Origin: Candidatus Bipolaricaulota bacterium | GTDB lineage: Bacteria; Bipolaricaulota; Bipolaricaulia; Bipolaricaulales; Bipolaricaulaceae | DNA length: 64,000 bases | Assembly (NCBI GenBank): GCA_014360985.1 | Contig: JACIWK010000009.1 | Coordinates: 24,803 to 88,802 of the forward strand | Direction of reading: 5' to 3' | Shown: positions 19,971-28,391 of the stretch, piece after piece | Numbering within the stretch: the first letter of the stretch is position 1 | Layout: every line of letters starts with the position of its first letter | Program-made: the position numbers and the translations under genes | The notes under the pieces: model-generated | What the model saw: the letters and a program-made list of their open reading frames with translations, nothing else | Database searches by the model: none | What the model was told of the DNA's origin: nothing

Positions 19971-20792
19971 ATGGCGCAGCGACGCGGCGACACGGGCCAT
20001 GTGCTTGACCGGTACCGGGGGTTCCTCCTCGACATCGATGGGGTGCTGGTGCGGGGGAAGGAACCCATCCCCGGCGCTGCCGAGGCCCTCGCTGCGTTGA
20101 AGGGCCGGGGCCGGGTCGTCCTCCTCACGAACAACGCCACTCGCTCCCGGCAGGGGATGGCGGCCCGGCTGGCGGAGGCGGGGTTCGCCGTGGCGGCGGA
20201 CGAGGTGGTCCCCAGCGCGTACGTCGCTGCGCGCTTCCTGCGTCAGAAGCACGGTCCAGTTCGGTTCTGGGCGCTTGGGGAGCAGGGCCTGGTCGAGGAG
20301 ATGGCCCTCGCCGGGCACGTCCCCGCCTCTCCCACCGAGGCGGAGTGGGTCGTAGTGGGGATGGACCGCGGGCTCACCTACGACAAGCTCGCCCAGGCGT
20401 TGCGGGCCCTCCGGTCCGGGGCGCGCTTCCTGGCCACGAATCGCGACCCAACCTACCCCACCGAGGATGGACCCATCCCCGGGGCGGGGGCGATGGTGGG
20501 GGCGCTCGTGGGGATGGGGTTTCACCCTGAGCTCGTCATGGGGAAGCCGTTCCCAGAGGCGTACCGAGTGGCCCTCGAGGTGGCGAGGGTTCGCCCCGAG
20601 GAGACGCTTATGATTGGGGATCGCGTGGAGACGGACATCCGCGGCGCCCAGGAGCTGGGGATGGACACGGCCCTCGTCCTGTCGGGGATCTCCACAGGTG
20701 AGGACATGGATCGAGCCGGGATCCGTCCCACGTGGATCGCCCGCGACCTGGCATCCCTCGTCCGGGGCGAGCTTCACCCGCAACAGGGGTAG
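19971..20792 (+). CDS. HAD-superfamily phosphatase, NagD-like (subclass IIA)
   Basis: This 273-residue enzyme has motif I FLLDIDGVLVRG, motif II VVLLTNNATRS and motif IV MIGDRVETDIRGAQELGMDTALVLSG, with a IIA cap between (residues ~75-190, including WVVVGMDRGLTYDKLAQAL). Relatives dephosphorylate nucleotides, p-nitrophenyl phosphate or phosphoglycolate. I start at 19971, where the HAD alignment begins soon after and a -10 box sits directly upstream; the longer frame has no support. The next gene follows closely. Confidence 0.9.
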   Translation: MAQRRGDTGHVLDRYRGFLLDIDGVLVRGKEPIPGAAEALAALKGRGRVVLLTNNATRSRQGMAARLAEAGFAVAADEVVPSAYVAARFLRQKHGPVRFWALGEQGLVEEMALAGHVPASPTEAEWVVVGMDRGLTYDKLAQALRALRSGARFLATNRDPTYPTEDGPIPGAGAMVGALVGMGFHPELVMGKPFPEAYRVALEVARVRPEETLMIGDRVETDIRGAQELGMDTALVLSGISTGEDMDRAGIRPTWIARDLASLVRGELHPQQG

Positions 20793-20795
20793 ACT
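20790..20795 (+). promoter_or_regulatory. -10-like box before the cyclophilin-like gene
   Basis: TAGACT overlaps the stop codon of the HAD gene and ends seven bases before the ATG at 20803 (four before 20800). No ribosome site is present between them. Confidence 0.3.
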
Positions 20796-20802
20796 CACCA
20801 TG

Positions 20803-21183
20803 ATGGACATCGTGATCGAATCCGAACGGGTGGGAACCGTTCCCGCACAGCTCGATCCCGCGCTTGCCCCGGCGACGGTGGAGGCGATCGTGCGGGCTCT
20901 CCCCATCGAGGCCCGTGCCGAGCGGTGGGGGGACGAGGTGTACTTCACCGTCGCCGTCCACGCCGAGCAGGAGAACGCGGTGGAGACCGTCGCCGCCGGA
21001 GATCTGGGTTACTGGCCGCCCGGGCGCGCGTTGTGCGTCTTCTTTGGCCCCACCCCTGCCTCGCGCCATCCCGGGGAGATCCGGCCGGCGAGCGCGGTGA
21101 ACCCGGTGGGGCGGGTCGTGGGCGACTCGCGGATCTTCGCCCGCGTGCGACAGGGCGACCGGATCCTCGTTCGCACCGCGTGA
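20803..21183 (+). CDS. Cyclophilin-like fold protein, TM1367/DUF369 type
   Basis: The 126-residue protein resembles the small bacterial/archaeal family typified by Thermotoga TM1367, which has a cyclophilin-like barrel but no proven peptidyl-prolyl isomerase activity. Seen here are ATVEAIVRALPIEARAERWGDEVYF, DLGYWPPGRALCVFFGPTP and NPVGRVVGD, which follow the family pattern. A second ATG at 20800 gives one extra residue. The function in the cell is not known. Confidence 0.75.
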   Translation: MDIVIESERVGTVPAQLDPALAPATVEAIVRALPIEARAERWGDEVYFTVAVHAEQENAVETVAAGDLGYWPPGRALCVFFGPTPASRHPGEIRPASAVNPVGRVVGDSRIFARVRQGDRILVRTA

Positions 21184-21189
21184 GCGCCC

Positions 21190-22083
21190 ATGACCAGGCT
21201 GAGACGGGATGATCAGGGGATTCGGATCACCCTCCGCGGACTGGGGGTGAACCTCGCCCTAGCCGGTGTCAAGTTCGGGGTCGGCACCGTTACGGGCTCG
21301 ATGGCCCTCGTCGCCGATGGGGTTCACTCCCTGTCCGATCTGGTGACCGACCTTGTGGTGTGGGGTGGACTTCGCCTCTCCCGACGCCCGGCCGATCGCT
21401 CCCACGCCTACGGGCACGGGAAGTTCGAGACGGTGGCCACGGCGGTGGTGGCGCTGGCCCTGCTCGCCGCCGGGGGCTGGATCGCGGTGGAAGCGATGCT
21501 GGCGCTGATTGCGGGTGCGGTGTCCGTCCCCGGTCCGCTCGTGGCCGCAGTGGCCGCTGTGTCCGTGATCTCCAAGGAATGGCTGTTCCGCGCCACGCGA
21601 AGGGTAGCGCGACAACTGCGGTCAAGTTCGCTCGAGGCCAACGCCTGGCACCATCGCTCCGACGCCCTGTCGTCGGTGGCGGTGCTCGTGGGCGGAGTCG
21701 CCGCGACGGCGGGGTTCGCTCAGGGGGATCAAGTTGCGGCGATCGCTGTCGCCCTGCTCGTTGGGTGGGCGGCGACGCGCATCCTGCGCCGGGCGCTCTA
21801 TGAGCTCACGGAGGGCGCCTTGTCCGTGGCGGATCAGGACCGGGTGATCCAAGCGATCGCCTCCGTCTCGGGAGTACAAAGTTGGCATAAGCTGCGCACG
21901 CGGGGCTCCGGGCGGGGGGCGTTCGTGGACGTGCACATCCAGGTCGATCCAACCCTATCCGTGGCCGATTCCCATGCCATCGCGTCCCGGGTGGAGGAGG
22001 CGGTGCAGGAGGCCCTCGGCGATCGGGGATCGGTCGTCGTCCATGTTGAGCCCGCCAATGAGTCTACGGATCTCGGGGCGTAG
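21190..22083 (+). CDS. Cation diffusion facilitator metal transporter
   Basis: The 297-residue protein should export Zn, Fe, Mn or Co in exchange for protons. The metal site motifs are present: ALVADGVHSLSDLVTDLVV in helix 2 (H and two D) and NAWHHRSDALSSVAVLVGG in helix 5. HAYGHGKFETVATAVVALAL matches the HxYGxxKxE stretch of the family. A C-terminal cytoplasmic ferredoxin-like domain follows (VDVHIQVDPTLSVADSHAIASRVEE). It starts seven bases after the cyclophilin-like gene. The exact metal cannot be told. Confidence 0.93.
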   Translation: MTRLRRDDQGIRITLRGLGVNLALAGVKFGVGTVTGSMALVADGVHSLSDLVTDLVVWGGLRLSRRPADRSHAYGHGKFETVATAVVALALLAAGGWIAVEAMLALIAGAVSVPGPLVAAVAAVSVISKEWLFRATRRVARQLRSSSLEANAWHHRSDALSSVAVLVGGVAATAGFAQGDQVAAIAVALLVGWAATRILRRALYELTEGALSVADQDRVIQAIASVSGVQSWHKLRTRGSGRGAFVDVHIQVDPTLSVADSHAIASRVEEAVQEALGDRGSVVVHVEPANESTDLGA

Positions 22084-22150
22084 CCGCTACAGCGTGCGGT
22101 TCGTGCGCAGGTAGGAATCGGCCGCCCGTGCTATCCCATCGGGAGTGGGT

Positions 22151-25100
22151 TCAGGGGAACGCGAACCCCCGGCGGAACACGCTGAGACAGGCGTCCACCA
22201 CCGCCGGATCGTACAGGACGCCGCGGTGGGCGCGGATCTCCACCAATGCCCTCTCCAACGGGTGGGCCGGACGGTACGGACGATGGCTGCTCATCGCCTC
22301 CACCACGTCCGCCACCGCCAGGATCCGCGCCTCAAGGAGGATCTCGTCCCCCTTCAGGCCCCGCGGGTACCCCGACCCGTCCACCCGCTCGTGGTGCTGG
22401 TACACGACCTCCGCCACCGGCCATGGGAACTCCACCCCCTTCAGGACGTCGTACCCCGCCTTCGGGTGCTCCCGGATGAGGGCCATCTCCAGCTCCGTGA
22501 GCTTGCCGGGCTTGCTCAGGATCTCCGTGGGAACGAACAGGGCCTTCCCGATGTCGTGGAGGAGGGCCGCCACCCGCAGTCCGTGCACCCGCTCCTCGGG
22601 AAGGTTCAGGTCCTCGGCGATGGCGCATGCCAGCTCCGCCACCCGCCGCTGGTGCCCCGCCGTGTACGGGTCCCGCAGCTCCATCGCCGAGGCGAGGGTG
22701 TCCACCAGCTGGTACAACGCCCCCTCCACCGCCGCGCTCCAGGTCAGGCGCTCGTCTTCCGCCTTCTTGCGTTCGGTGATGTCGCGGGCGATCCCCTCCA
22801 TGACGACCAGTTCGCCCTTCTCGTCGTACACGGGGATGCTGATCTGCTCGATCCAGATGATCTGGCCGTCCTTGCGCACCCATCGGAACTGGACTGGGCT
22901 TCCCAAGAAACCCATCCCCGCACGCAGGGCCTCCAGGACCGGCCGGTCGTCGGGATGGACGAGCTTCAGCCCCAGCTCGGGGTCGGCGTAGTGCTCCTCC
23001 GGCGTGTACCCGGTGATCCGCGTCGCCGATGGGCTCACGTATTCGAACCCTGGGCTGGGCTTCAGCCGGTAGCGGTAGATGAGATCGGGCGCGTTCTCCG
23101 CCAGCCTCCGGAACCGCTCCTCGCTCTTCCGGAGGGCTGTGACAAGCCGGGCGTTCTCGATGGCCGCGCCGGCATGAGCGGCGAGCATCTCCAAGATCTG
23201 TAGGTCCTCCTCGGCGAATGCGCGCGGTTTGTAACTCTGGGTGGACAGCATCCCCACCGTCGTCTCCCCGACCCGGAGCGGGACGGCGATGAGCGAGCGC
23301 ACGCTCTTCTTGCTCCCGAACCGGCGCGCCTTGAACGGAATGCCGTCCGCGGTGTCCAGGATGAACACCGAGCTTCCGATGGAGAGGATCTGCCACGTCA
23401 TCCCCTCTCCCCGGGGAACGCGCTCCGGGGGATGGCGCCCCCCCACGTCCACGAGGTACACCGCCTCCGCCTCCTCCTCCCCCGTGCGCAGCGAGATCAC
23501 GAACGCTTCGGCAGGCATGAGCTCGGCTACAGCCCGGTGGATGGTGGCGTAGACCTGTTCAGGATCCCCAGCGGCACGGGTGATCTCCTGGGCCACCCGG
23601 TGGAGGACGGTGAGGCGCTGCACCAGCAGCTCGCGCTTCCTCTTCTCCTCCTTGTGGCGGGTGGCATCCCGAACCACTGCCCACAGGTAGGCGATCGCAC
23701 CATGTGCGTCCCGGACTGCAAACGCCTGGAGCTCAACGGGAAACAGCGAGCCATCTTTGCGAACGTACTCCTTTTCGTAAACCCCTGATTCCCCGTGAAC
23801 CAACAGCCGCTTCTCCCAGATCTCGGTCCGTTCCCAGACATGCCACCGCTCGGGCGTGATCGCGTAGAAGTCCGGCAAGGCCTGCAGCTCGTCCAGCGAG
23901 TAGCCCAGCATGTCGCAGTAGGCTGGATTTGCGTCCAGGATGTGGCCCTCGGTGTCCACCATCACAAACCCATCACGGTTGCGTCGGAAGAAGTCCAGAT
24001 AGCGCTCCTCGGCTTCGCGCAGCTTCGCCTCGGCAAGGTTCGTGTGCAGTGCGAGGGCCAGGTCGCCCGCGATCTCCTTCAACAGATCCAGCTCCTCTTG
24101 CTCAGCGGCGAACTGGGGCGGCACCCCCACCACGAGGATGCCGTACACGTGGTCCCCGTGGGAAAGCCGGACGGCCACACCTGCGGCTGGCCCGTAGCGA
24201 ATGGCCATCGGGCACGGCGCGCACGCCACAGCCACCCCCTCGATGACCGCCACGTCGTCCGCCAGCGCCTGCTGAACGCACAAAGGGGGACCTCTCTTCC
24301 TCCACCCTGTGATCAGCGCCTCCATCTCGTCCGGTGTTGCGGTTCCCGCCCAGCGAACAGGCTGGCTTCGCTCGTCAACGAGCGCGATCCACGCGCACGC
24401 GAATCCCCGCATTTCGGTAAGCAGCTCGCACGCCTTCCGAATCAACGCGTCCGTATCCTTCTCGCGCACGATGAGCTGGTTCACGTTGCGGATCGCCCGC
24501 AGGACGGCGTTGAGGTGGAGGAGCCTTTCCCGGGCGTGGTGGAGCTGGATCGTCTGGCTCAGCCAGTGGGCGATGTCATCCAGGAGCTCTTGTTCCTCGG
24601 GCAGGAACGGCTCCGGGGCGGGAGGAGGGTCGGGATAGGCCACCTCGACCACCCCGACGGCTCGGCCATCGCGCTCCAGGGGCGTGGACTGGCGCCAGGG
24701 GGTCTCCGCAAAACCTTCGCTGGCATAGACCTTCCCCTCGTACTCAATGCGCGCCTGGGCGAGGTCGGGCCACCTCCAGCCGGAGCGGATGACCTCGGGG
24801 GCGGCCTGGAGGATCTCCGCGAGCTCCACTTCTTCCTGCGAGGCAATCTGCCGCAGCCGTTGAAGGCAGGTGGGCTCTCTTACCCGCTCCTCGAGCACCC
24901 GGCCATGGGTCCGCAGCGCGGAGAGGAGGGTCTCGTTCCTCTCCAGGCTCGCCACCCACCGGTCGAGCATCGCCTGGTCCGCCCTTCCCCCCCGGAGCTC
25001 GCGGGGAGGGGCGCAGTAGAAGTTGTCGTAGAGTTGGGTCCCGATGATGGCGATGGGGTGGGTGCGCAGGACATCGAGGAGGATCTCAGGGGAGAACCGG

Positions 25101-25618
25101 CGGGCGTCGTACGGGCAAAGCCCAGTGCACGCCGATCCGGGGAAGAACTCGTTGAGCAGGGCCTCGTACTCGATCAGCCGCTCGGAACCGGGAAGCCCGC
25201 GCAGGACCCACGCCATCTCTCCCACCACGCGGAGGCCGGTGAACCCGTCGTCGAGCGCGCGCTGGGTCTCCTCCCGCAAGAGGGCGATCATCCTGTGCGG
25301 GTCGAAGACGCCGTCTCGCGTGCACGCCCCGTCGCCCGTCAGGAAAACGAGCTGTCCGCGCTTCTCGGCACCGCGGGCGTCGATGCCCGCGTCGCGCAGG
25401 GATCCGCGGATCTGGCGGGCGGTGCGGGCATCCGCGATGTACAGCACACGCTCGCCCCGCTCCAGGCCCCCGCCGATGTACCCGGTAAGGACTGCTCGGT
25501 GCTCGTCTTCGGTGCGGTAGATGAGGCACAGGTGATCGCCGGGCTTGAGGCCATCGCTCTCCCCCGCCCCCCAGTGGGGGGCGCTCACGGTGGGTCCCTG
25601 TCGCTCCGCGTGGGCCAT
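22151..25618 (-). CDS. MEDS-GAF-PAS-GAF-PAS-HD-GYP sensor protein
   Basis: This 1155-residue soluble protein begins with a MEDS (DcmR-like sensory) domain (LKPGDHLCLIYRTEDEH to ~215), followed by GAF (~370-540), PAS (FFRRNRDGFVMVDTEGHILDANPAYCDMLGYS), a second GAF (~690-830), a second PAS (YRYRLKPSPGFEYVSPSATRITGYTP) and a C-terminal HD-GYP domain with LLHDIGK near residue 1016 and HHERVDGSGYPRGL. HD-GYP domains hydrolyse cyclic di-GMP. No GGDEF or response-regulator partner lies nearby. GGAGGAGG precedes ATG 25618, and TAGAAT at 25665-25660 may be the -10. Confidence 0.9.
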   Translation of the reverse strand: MAHAERQGPTVSAPHWGAGESDGLKPGDHLCLIYRTEDEHRAVLTGYIGGGLERGERVLYIADARTARQIRGSLRDAGIDARGAEKRGQLVFLTGDGACTRDGVFDPHRMIALLREETQRALDDGFTGLRVVGEMAWVLRGLPGSERLIEYEALLNEFFPGSACTGLCPYDARRFSPEILLDVLRTHPIAIIGTQLYDNFYCAPPRELRGGRADQAMLDRWVASLERNETLLSALRTHGRVLEERVREPTCLQRLRQIASQEEVELAEILQAAPEVIRSGWRWPDLAQARIEYEGKVYASEGFAETPWRQSTPLERDGRAVGVVEVAYPDPPPAPEPFLPEEQELLDDIAHWLSQTIQLHHARERLLHLNAVLRAIRNVNQLIVREKDTDALIRKACELLTEMRGFACAWIALVDERSQPVRWAGTATPDEMEALITGWRKRGPPLCVQQALADDVAVIEGVAVACAPCPMAIRYGPAAGVAVRLSHGDHVYGILVVGVPPQFAAEQEELDLLKEIAGDLALALHTNLAEAKLREAEERYLDFFRRNRDGFVMVDTEGHILDANPAYCDMLGYSLDELQALPDFYAITPERWHVWERTEIWEKRLLVHGESGVYEKEYVRKDGSLFPVELQAFAVRDAHGAIAYLWAVVRDATRHKEEKRKRELLVQRLTVLHRVAQEITRAAGDPEQVYATIHRAVAELMPAEAFVISLRTGEEEAEAVYLVDVGGRHPPERVPRGEGMTWQILSIGSSVFILDTADGIPFKARRFGSKKSVRSLIAVPLRVGETTVGMLSTQSYKPRAFAEEDLQILEMLAAHAGAAIENARLVTALRKSEERFRRLAENAPDLIYRYRLKPSPGFEYVSPSATRITGYTPEEHYADPELGLKLVHPDDRPVLEALRAGMGFLGSPVQFRWVRKDGQIIWIEQISIPVYDEKGELVVMEGIARDITERKKAEDERLTWSAAVEGALYQLVDTLASAMELRDPYTAGHQRRVAELACAIAEDLNLPEERVHGLRVAALLHDIGKALFVPTEILSKPGKLTELEMALIREHPKAGYDVLKGVEFPWPVAEVVYQHHERVDGSGYPRGLKGDEILLEARILAVADVVEAMSSHRPYRPAHPLERALVEIRAHRGVLYDPAVVDACLSVFRRGFAFP

Positions 25619-25829
25619 GTCCTCCTCCCGCTGCGAGTCGCCGGACTGCCCGGAAATTCATTCTAGCGCAGGGGCCCGATCCACGTCCGTGATCCCGCTC
25701 ACCCTCGGCGGAGGGCTGTGGCCCGGCGCTCTCCGCCCAGACGCGGGTGAGGATGGAGAGGAGGCGGTTGAACCCCTCCACCAGGTCTTTCCAGCTTTAT
25801 CTCGACCCAGCGTGCTCCCACGGTCCACT
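25619..25829. other. Gap with no convincing gene
   Basis: Apart from the sensor's ribosome site and -10 box, I see only short frames. A minus-strand stretch reading WKDLVEGFNRLLSILTRVWAE is coding-like but lacks a good start and boundary. Confidence 0.3.
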
Positions 25830-26027
25830 TCACCCGCCAACTGGGAACTGCATGGTGCGGACCCCAGCCACGCGCTTCGAGGCGTCGAGGATTTCGATGC
25901 CAACCAGGTTACCTTCCTGGTTGTAGTCGAGGATGACGCCCGGCTTCCCCTCGCCGCTCTCGGCCACAGGGCCGGGCTTCAGCTCCAGCGTGAGCGTATC
26001 GGTCCACGGATCGTAGACTGCTTTCAT
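25830..26027 (-). CDS. DUF2283 family protein
   Basis: The 65-residue protein MKAVYDPWTDTLTLEL...GVILDYNQEGNLVGIEILDASKRV has the DUF2283 pattern: an N-terminal YD...D-L-Y/TLxL strand, then D-x-x-G-x-LVGIEILDAS. GTAGGAG lies seven bases before the ATG. Members often pair with DUF4258 proteins in toxin-antitoxin-like loci; I found no DUF4258 partner here. Function is unknown. Confidence 0.75.
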   Translation of the reverse strand: MKAVYDPWTDTLTLELKPGPVAESGEGKPGVILDYNQEGNLVGIEILDASKRVAGVRTMQFPVGG

Positions 26028-26204
26028 CGCTCGCTCCTACGCTTCTCGAAGGCGTGGTTCATCGTCCAAGTGTCGCCATTCAGGATTCCACCTCGGACTC
26101 TGACCCTGGTCTGCCTGAGCGGGCTGCCGAGGAGGACTCGCGGGCTGCTTCGGCGAGCGGGCCACCGCGAGCACCGTCACCTGGCTCGGGCATCGACCGG
26201 CGGA

Positions 26205-26414
26205 TCATGTGGCAATGCAAGGTCTGGCCCCCCCAACCTTCGGGGTTCCACGGCTCTTCTCATCGATGACCAATCGCGCAAGCATCTTGAGCAGAACCGT
26301 ATCACGCACTGTCTCAAAATAGGTCCAGTCAATCTCACCGCGTCTTGTACGTCGTACGCCGTGCGCGATTCCACATCTGATGGTTGTATAGATAGGTAGC
26401 CACGTTGTCGTCAT
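26205..26414 (-). CDS. Hypothetical protein, 69 residues
   Basis: The frame (starting MTTTWLPIYTTIRCGIAHG) overlaps the end of the next gene upstream by 80 bases and has no recognisable domain or clear ribosome site. It lies in an eroded region, so it may not be a real gene. Confidence 0.2.
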   Translation of the reverse strand: MTTTWLPIYTTIRCGIAHGVRRTRRGEIDWTYFETVRDTVLLKMLARLVIDEKSRGTPKVGGARPCIAT

Positions 26415-26787
26415 CCCCGTGCAGTCTTCTCAAGTGATTGAGCCTTTTCAATGCCCTGCGCCTGTAGATGCCAAAGACATCTTTGTATGTTCCCCTGGGA
26501 TCGTCTTTATGCACAATCTTCACGTGCCCAAACTCATGTTGGCTTACTCGGCCGAGGGCCCCTTGGACCCACCTTGTCCATTTTGCCTTCCCTGAAGACC
26601 TGACTACGGATTCGATCACACGGCAGTACCAAAGACTCTCCGCTAGGAAATCAGCCTGGCGAAGAGAGGCTGCGTACAGGCTTAGCTCCTTGCCCACCCT
26701 CCCATACTGCGTAATGTAAGGAAGATCCAACACATCACCCTGGAGGTCCCCTCTGAACAGCACCCAGGTTCCCGGGCCGTGCTTCAA
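26335..26787 (-). CDS. Hypothetical protein with an HEFGH motif
   Basis: The 150-residue frame starts with TTG at 26787 (KHGPGTWVLFRGDLQGDVLDLPY) and is basic in its second half. It contains RVSQHEFGHVKIVHKDD near residue 83; HExxH is the zinc-binding signature of many metalloproteases, but a five-residue match can arise by chance. The base composition is lower in GC than in neighbouring genes, suggesting horizontal origin. I do not recognise the family. Confidence 0.4.
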   Translation of the reverse strand: MKHGPGTWVLFRGDLQGDVLDLPYITQYGRVGKELSLYAASLRQADFLAESLWYCRVIESVVRSSGKAKWTRWVQGALGRVSQHEFGHVKIVHKDDPRGTYKDVFGIYRRRALKRLNHLRRLHGDDDNVATYLYNHQMWNRARRTTYKTR

Positions 26788-27158
26788 CTGTCTGATCTCG
26801 TCCGGATGAGGAGTAGCTGGTCAACCAAGAAGGCGCGGGCTACACGCTCGGGCCTGAAGGGGGGGCGAACGAGCTTCTCAACTCGAGTCGGTCCGTCATC
26901 AATGCGGATCAAGAAGTATTCGGTGGGCTTGGATGGCCCGCTGTGAACATACCGATAGCTGAACCGAGCCAGATCTCGGCCTGTTGGGAGGACAAGAGTG
27001 GGGACTTCATGTTCGTACGCAAGACAGTTGGCGTAGAACCATGCCGCGCTTTCCGAGGGCTGCTCCGCACCGCGCGCAGGACAGAGATGGAGAAACGGCT
27101 CGGGGGCCCCTGCACGAGAGCAAGTTGCTTGTTGATCTGGGCACGACCAGGAAACTCC
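26784..27158 (-). pseudogene. Headless coding-like frame in eroded region
   Basis: Between stops at 27159 and 26784 one minus-strand frame stays open for ~124 codons and reads like protein (WFYANCLAYEHEVPTLVLPTG, then FLIRIDDGPTRVEKLVRPPF), but it has no usable start codon before its last few residues. It is probably the broken 3' part of a lost gene. Confidence 0.3.
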
Positions 27159-27207
27159 TCAAGTCCAGATGACCAGATCGAGTACTTCGCCAGGAGTACA
27201 TCTCTGG

Positions 27208-27510
27208 TCACCGGTGGTCTCCGTGAATGCTGATTTCCAGAGGTTGATCCTCTGCCGTAGGGTACAGTTTGTCGATAGCGAATTGGACTTCGATGGTTTT
27301 GGAGAGGGCGGTGGTGATGCAGCAGTAGGTGCGGATGTCGTCGAGGGTGAGGGTGCGATCCTTGCGGTCCTTGAGCCACTTATGGCACATTTGCCCATCG
27401 CCTAACGCTGACAGCCCGCCCACAGGGAAGCTCTCCTCGCGGGCGTCGCCTTGGGCGGCGACCGCGGTGAGGCGGGCGAGGTAGTCGCGGAATAGCGCCT
27501 TCTCGGCCAT
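27208..27510 (-). pseudogene. Type ISP restriction-modification gene with its middle deleted
   Basis: The first ~27 residues (MAEKALFRDYLARLTAVAA...REESF) match the N terminus of type ISP adenine-methyltransferase/nuclease proteins, where a YxxxL...G-A-x-E-x-SF block opens the polypeptide. Without a break the frame then continues with the typical extreme C terminus (CHKWLKDRKDRTLTLDDIRTYC...ALSKTIEVQFAIDKLYP). The ~900 residues normally between, with the helicase and methylase domains, are missing, so the 100-residue frame has no catalytic part. A promoter-like pair still lies upstream. Confidence 0.7.
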
Positions 27511-27519
27511 CCCGACTCG

Positions 27520-27549
27520 TTTATACCCGGTTCAGGCGGACGGGAACAA
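27520..27549 (-). promoter_or_regulatory. Promoter upstream of the type ISP remnant
   Basis: On the minus strand TTGTTC (27549-27544) and TATAAA (27525-27520) have an 18-base spacer. The -10 box ends nine bases before the ATG at 27510. Confidence 0.45.
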
Positions 27550-27653
27550 GCGCACCGTGAGGGAGCTCGCTCCGCGGCGAAGCGACCTCACCCCTTCCCA
27601 GATGGAACCCCGGGGGAAACAGGGGCGGCTCGGCCCCGGGCCGTCACCCTCCT

Positions 27654-28076
27654 TCACCGGAAGACCTTCACTCCACAGCGGGTCGCTGCCCGGCGCAGGC
27701 CCGCATCGCGGGTGGCCAACGGCACTCCCAGCCGCATCGCCAGGTTCAGGTAGGACGCGTCGTAGACGGACAGGCCGTGCGCTCTCGCCAGCCTCACCTC
27801 ATCGCCCAGCACGCGCTCCGCCGGCTCCGTTTCAACTGCGATCGGTAGCTGACGGAGAAGGGACAGGCAGCGCACTCCATCCGCCTCGCTCATCCGACCG
27901 CGCCGCTCGGCCACCACCACGGCGTTCCCCACCTCAAGCGGCCACACGGATGGGACCACGGCTCGGCCTCGTGCCACGGCGTCCAATGCCGCCTCGGTGT
28001 AGGGGGTCGTCTCGTCCTCGAACGCCCACGCCACCGCTATCGAGGCATCGAGCACAAAAACAGGCTCAGCCTCCAT
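27654..28076 (-). CDS. vapC: VapC-like PIN-domain toxin
   Basis: The 140-residue protein has the PIN nuclease layout: first acidic residue in FVLDASIAVAWAF, Glu in VWPLEVGNAVVVAERRG, the paired Asp region SVYDASYLNLAMRLG and the last Asp in PLATRDAGLRRAA. PIN toxins cleave RNA, often tRNA. The ATG at 28076 overlaps the end of the antitoxin gene upstream, the normal VapB-VapC order. Confidence 0.88.
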   Translation of the reverse strand: MEAEPVFVLDASIAVAWAFEDETTPYTEAALDAVARGRAVVPSVWPLEVGNAVVVAERRGRMSEADGVRCLSLLRQLPIAVETEPAERVLGDEVRLARAHGLSVYDASYLNLAMRLGVPLATRDAGLRRAATRCGVKVFR

Positions 28077-28305
28077 CCCGGCCCTCCTCGATCAGTTCAC
28101 GGACCGAGATGGGCTTCAACACCCGCCCCTTTCGGAAGCTGCGCAGCTGCCCGGCCACCCGTTGGGGATCGACCTGGGGGCCGACCGGAGAGAGAACGGC
28201 CACGGGCACGCCGTGCTTGGTGATCACCACCCGCTCCCCCCGCGCCACGCGCTCCAGGATCTGGGCAAGATGCGTCTTGGCCTCGTAGGCCCCGACTTCG
28301 GTCAA
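28066..28305 (-). CDS. vapB: VapB/Phd-like antitoxin
   Basis: This 79-residue protein starts with TTG at 28305, preceded by AAAGGAGGA; the frame continues upstream but without that signal. It reads TEVGAYEAKTHLAQILERVARGERVVITKHGVPVAVL, the standard Phd/YefM-type DNA-binding N terminus, with a C-terminal arm (VRELIEEGRDGG) that would wrap the toxin. It overlaps vapC by 11 bases. Confidence 0.88.
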   Translation of the reverse strand: MTEVGAYEAKTHLAQILERVARGERVVITKHGVPVAVLSPVGPQVDPQRVAGQLRSFRKGRVLKPISVRELIEEGRDGG

Positions 28306-28333
28306 GGGTCCTCCTTTCGACCGGTCTCCGACC

Positions 28334-28339
28334 AGTATA
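28334..28339 (-). promoter_or_regulatory. -10 box of the vapBC operon
   Basis: TATACT (minus strand 28339-28334) lies 28 bases before the vapB start. Antitoxins of this type usually bind near such a site; I see no clear palindrome around it. Confidence 0.4.
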
Positions 28340-28391
28340 GGAAGAGGAGGGGCGGCGCGCAACAATGGCTCGCGCTCGCCGTGGCTGCGTG

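Noticed and set aside
26028..26204. A DUF4258 partner for the DUF2283 gene
   Set aside because: I read all three minus-strand frames upstream and found no His-x-x-x-Arg-Met-like DUF4258 pattern or adequate open frame.
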